Below, piece by piece: positions 61,336 through 64,000 of a stretch of DNA of 64,000 bases (positions are counted from its first letter, which is position 1; each line of letters opens with the position of its first letter). The notes under the pieces were generated by a model. It made no database searches and had not been told where the DNA came from. It saw nothing but the letters and a program-made list of their open reading frames with translations. Source of the stretch: Gammaproteobacteria bacterium (GTDB lineage Bacteria; Pseudomonadota; Gammaproteobacteria; UBA6429; Thiohalophilaceae); assembly GCA_024275115.1 (NCBI GenBank), contig JAJRZT010000098.1, positions 1-64,000 of the forward strand. The letters are read 5' to 3'. The translations under genes and the position numbers were made by a program.

Positions 61336-63426
61336 ATGCGCCTTTCATCTGATCAGCACCGCAGTCTGCGTCGTTTAATGGCGCTCTCATTCGCTCTTAT
61401 TATGTTGATGAGCGGCGTTGCATGGTTTCATACTAACAGGAACATTGAATACAGTCAGATTGAATTAGCGATGGACAACAACAAAATTGCTGCAGCACTT
61501 ATTGGCGATTTAATTGTAAATTTTCACCTGCTGGACTCCAGAATAGAGACATCAGGGGAAAGTGCGTTATCAAGTCTAAATAAATTATCGGTTACAGATA
61601 TTTTAAGGTCGAATAGTTATTCCCGTATGCAGCTAATCAGCGATTACTATTTGAATGCATTCTCACTGCAGAAAATTAATTTAATTTTCGAGTCGGGCAG
61701 AATACTCTTTTCCACTAACCCCGGAGATATTGGCAAGCCCGTTACACCACAGAAAAATTTTAAGAAGGCTTTAGGTGGTGAGAGTTTTAGTTTGCACCTG
61801 CATGAGGGCGAAGGGCATAAGAAAAAGCACTCTATTGTCAGTTTTGTTCCTGTTTATAACAGGTTGAAATCTGTAAACGAGAGTGGAGATAAAAAAACAC
61901 AGAAACGCAAGGTGATTGCCGTTGTTGAACTGGTTGTAGATAAATCACTATTAACGGAGCATATCCGATTTACACAGACGATAGTATTAATTGCATGGCT
62001 GTCAACCCTTGTGCTTTTAATTATGCTGTTTTTATATCTGATGAGATACTCAAACGATTTAGTGAGTAAATATGCCAGACAAATTGTTGCACAGTCAAAA
62101 TCAGACAGTGTTACCGGGTTATTAAATCGGCACCATTTTCATCGGTTGTTAAAAAAGTCAGTCACAAGAACGATGCAGCAAAATGCAATATTGGCTTTGC
62201 TGCTTGTTGATATCGACCACTTTAGAGAATTGAATGCAAAATATGATTATTCTTTCAGTGATGAAGTTTTGAAAATTCTGGTGCAAAGAATAAATCGCTT
62301 GCTTGGGGCGGAAGATATTCTCGCGCGAACTGGTGATGATGAATTTTCGGTTCTTATTGAACACCCGGGTTCAATTGCAAGCATTCAGGGGCTTGCAAGG
62401 AAAATACTGGAGAAGGTGAATGACCCTATTCAGATTGATGCAAATTATATTCACATAACCTGTAGTATTGGAATAAGCGTCATTAATCAAGATGCAAAGG
62501 AAATGGAAGAGCTTATTCAACACGCTGATTCCGCTTTATATAATGCGAAAGATTTTGGACGTAATAATTTTCAGTTATTTAATCAGGATGGCGGACAGCG
62601 GCATATTAATTTTTATGAGCGACAGTACTCATTAAATAAAGCGCTTGAAGAAAATGAGTTTATTTTATTTGTTCAGCCAAAGATAAATGGTGCAACGGGT
62701 GACATAATTGGTGGTGAGGCCTTGCTACGCTGGGATAACCCGGACTATGGCTTAGTGCAGCCGCTAGAATTTTTGCCAGCGCTTGAATCAAGTGGCTTAA
62801 TACATAATGTAGGTAAATGGGTTTTGGCCGAGGCTTGTAAAATGTGCAAACACTGGCAGCAACAGGGTTTATCGGGGATTACCATTTCAGTGAATGTTTC
62901 AGCATTACAGTTCAGGAAAGAAGATTTTGCTGTGTCCGTGAAAGAAGCTTTAACGAGTAACGGGCTGGATGGCAGTATGCTGGAGCTGGAGCTGACAGAA
63001 ACCTGTTTAATGGATAATGTTGAATTCAGTTTGAATGTTTTAAATGCGCTGAAAGAAATGGGCGTTCGTATTGCTATTGATGACTTTGGTACAGGCTTCT
63101 CTTCTTTTGATTATTTAAATCGTTTTCCGATTGATGAGCTGAAAATTGATCGTTCTTTTATAAGTAATATACATGACCGTGCAGATAATGATCATGCTGC
63201 GATTGTTACTGCCATTATGTCTTTGTCTCACAGTCTACACCTGGATGTCGTAGCAGAAGGTGTTGAGACAGCTCATGAGTTGGCTTATATGAACGCATTA
63301 GGTTGCAAAACGGTTCAGGGTTTTTTGTTCAGCAAGCCTTTGCCGGTTAATGAGTTTGAAGCTTTATTAAAAGATAATGCCCCCATACTGAAAGTATTGG
63401 CTGAGGTGCGTAAAAATCTTGCTTGA
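61336..63426 (+). CDS. GGDEF(degenerate)-EAL c-di-GMP phosphodiesterase-like membrane protein
   Basis: A 696-aa protein: membrane helix (about 12-31), periplasmic CHASE/Cache-like sensor (to about 210), second helix (about 212-237), GGDEF domain, then EAL domain. The GGDEF signature is altered to GDDEF (ARTGDDEFSVL, about 333), so diguanylate cyclase activity is doubtful. The EAL domain retains GGEALLRW (about 460), LELELTETCLM, DDFGTGFSSFDYL and the C-terminal VVAEGVET. Phosphodiesterase activity is therefore expected, possibly GTP-modulated. Confidence 0.92.
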   Translation: MRLSSDQHRSLRRLMALSFALIMLMSGVAWFHTNRNIEYSQIELAMDNNKIAAALIGDLIVNFHLLDSRIETSGESALSSLNKLSVTDILRSNSYSRMQLISDYYLNAFSLQKINLIFESGRILFSTNPGDIGKPVTPQKNFKKALGGESFSLHLHEGEGHKKKHSIVSFVPVYNRLKSVNESGDKKTQKRKVIAVVELVVDKSLLTEHIRFTQTIVLIAWLSTLVLLIMLFLYLMRYSNDLVSKYARQIVAQSKSDSVTGLLNRHHFHRLLKKSVTRTMQQNAILALLLVDIDHFRELNAKYDYSFSDEVLKILVQRINRLLGAEDILARTGDDEFSVLIEHPGSIASIQGLARKILEKVNDPIQIDANYIHITCSIGISVINQDAKEMEELIQHADSALYNAKDFGRNNFQLFNQDGGQRHINFYERQYSLNKALEENEFILFVQPKINGATGDIIGGEALLRWDNPDYGLVQPLEFLPALESSGLIHNVGKWVLAEACKMCKHWQQQGLSGITISVNVSALQFRKEDFAVSVKEALTSNGLDGSMLELELTETCLMDNVEFSLNVLNALKEMGVRIAIDDFGTGFSSFDYLNRFPIDELKIDRSFISNIHDRADNDHAAIVTAIMSLSHSLHLDVVAEGVETAHELAYMNALGCKTVQGFLFSKPLPVNEFEALLKDNAPILKVLAEVRKNLA

Positions 63427-63431
63427 AAGTA

Positions 63432-64000
63432 TTAGCTCTGTTCTAATTCTTTTTTTGCAGAAAATTCCAGTTTTAATAACATCGACTGCATAAGCTTGCA
63501 GGTTTTGTCCAGTTCATCTTCAGACAGTGTTTTATCAATTTTTACCGGTTTACCAATACTAATCACGATTTTTGAAAAAGGTTTGGGGATAATAAATTTA
63601 TCCCATGATTTGAGCTGCCAGTAGCGAGTCGCTGCGTAGGCAACAGGAACAAGCTCACTCTTTGTCAGTTGTGCCAGCATAATAGCGCCGGGTTTAAAAA
63701 CATGGATTGGGCCGGTCGGGCCGTCTGAAGTATTAACCGGCGATATTTTATCTTTTGTTATTGCCAGGTATAAATCGCGTAAGGCTTTTGCACCAGTACG
63801 GGTGCTGGAGCCACGAATAGCAATGGTACCCCATTTTTTTGCAATTTTTGCCGACATGTCTCCATCGCTTGATGGGCTAATTAAAAAACCGATATTAACA
63901 CCACGCTTTTTTAATTTAAGCATTAAATAAGCACCGTACACATGATGCTGATGCCAGTAAACCGGAATAAAAGGCTGTGCTGATTTGATTAAGGATTCAA
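63432..64000 (-). CDS. DUF374-type lysophospholipid acyltransferase-like protein (5' truncated by window)
   Basis: The frame is open to the window edge (codons from 63998: ESLIKSAQPFIPVYWHQHH), so the apparent start at 63941 is internal. Family motifs include LISPSSDGDMSAKIAKKWG, IRGSSTRTGAKALRDL and SDGPTGPIHVFKPGAIMLAQ, matching the DUF374 (LPLAT-like) family of predicted membrane-lipid acyltransferases. The gene converges on the GGDEF-EAL gene with 5 bp between. Confidence 0.85.
   Translation of the reverse strand, partial: ESLIKSAQPFIPVYWHQHHVYGAYLMLKLKKRGVNIGFLISPSSDGDMSAKIAKKWGTIAIRGSSTRTGAKALRDLYLAITKDKISPVNTSDGPTGPIHVFKPGAIMLAQLTKSELVPVAYAATRYWQLKSWDKFIIPKPFSKIVISIGKPVKIDKTLSEDELDKTCKLMQSMLLKLEFSAKKELEQS

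Overview
This window is a chromosomal segment from a moderately AT-rich gammaproteobacterium. The main evidence is the conserved order lolB-ispE-tRNA-Gln-prs-rplY-pth-ychF with hemA-prfA alongside, a PhoBR-Pst cluster with long-form PstC and PstA, a RegB/RegA (PrrBA) redox two-component system, and selD-selU. I cannot name the genus. There is no rRNA operon, CRISPR array, prophage or intact transposase. Most of the window is ordinary core genome interrupted by small repeats and some broken genes.

Layout. 1-1661: 3' part of a type I restriction hsdR. 1688-12016: housekeeping block with prfA, hemA, a TPR lipoprotein, lolB, ispE, tRNA-Gln, prs, rplY, pth and ychF. A small GxxExxY gene bounded by 34-bp inverted repeats sits between pth and ychF. 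12017-16801: tRNA-Met(CAU) behind a structured leader, a winged-helix/GHKL-ATPase/STAS-like protein preceded by four TTGACAATA repeats, tmcA (whose known substrate is elongator tRNA-Met), a glutamine-amidotransferase-like protein and a PilZ protein. 16819-25780 (minus): phoB-phoR-pstS-pstC-pstA-pstB-phoU with three Pho boxes. 25900-33364: a candidate sRNA, Nudix hydrolase, peroxiredoxin, HDAC-like deacetylase, a MITE-like palindrome, a membrane methyltransferase, a PQQ sugar dehydrogenase, and selU-selD. 33500-42400: an accessory stretch with a decayed AraC-type regulator, secreted or outer-membrane proteins of unknown function, an FkbM-like methyltransferase, a GT9 glycosyltransferase, and three of the four copies of a roughly 120-bp multi-hairpin repeat. 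42600-46781: a PhnD-like binding protein (frameshifted in an A7 run) followed by a GGDEF-EAL protein, then an HPP membrane protein. 46782-52477: a 31-bp perfect inverted repeat, UspA, a YeiH-type transporter with a 42-aa membrane partner, an FNR box, and regA-regB. 52547-57142: tandem RegA-type boxes ahead of tonB, a TonB-dependent receptor (frameshift), a BNR/sialidase-like lipoprotein (in-frame stop) and a thioredoxin-like protein. 57202-64000: adk with a Cys4 zinc LID, a DUF1631 protein, a GGDEF(degenerate)-EAL protein, and a partial DUF374 acyltransferase.

How the parts relate. The phosphate genes form one PhoB-controlled regulon. RegBA, the FNR box and the RegA-type boxes suggest that the transporter and TonB clusters respond to redox state or oxygen. 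Four c-di-GMP-related genes occur (PilZ, two GGDEF-EAL proteins, and DUF1631 with a PilZ-like C-terminus). The strongest candidates for something undescribed are the one-polypeptide HTH-ATPase-STAS regulator with its repeat array, the GxxExxY inverted-repeat cassette, the dispersed multi-hairpin repeat, and the decaying TonB/BNR/thioredoxin uptake operon.
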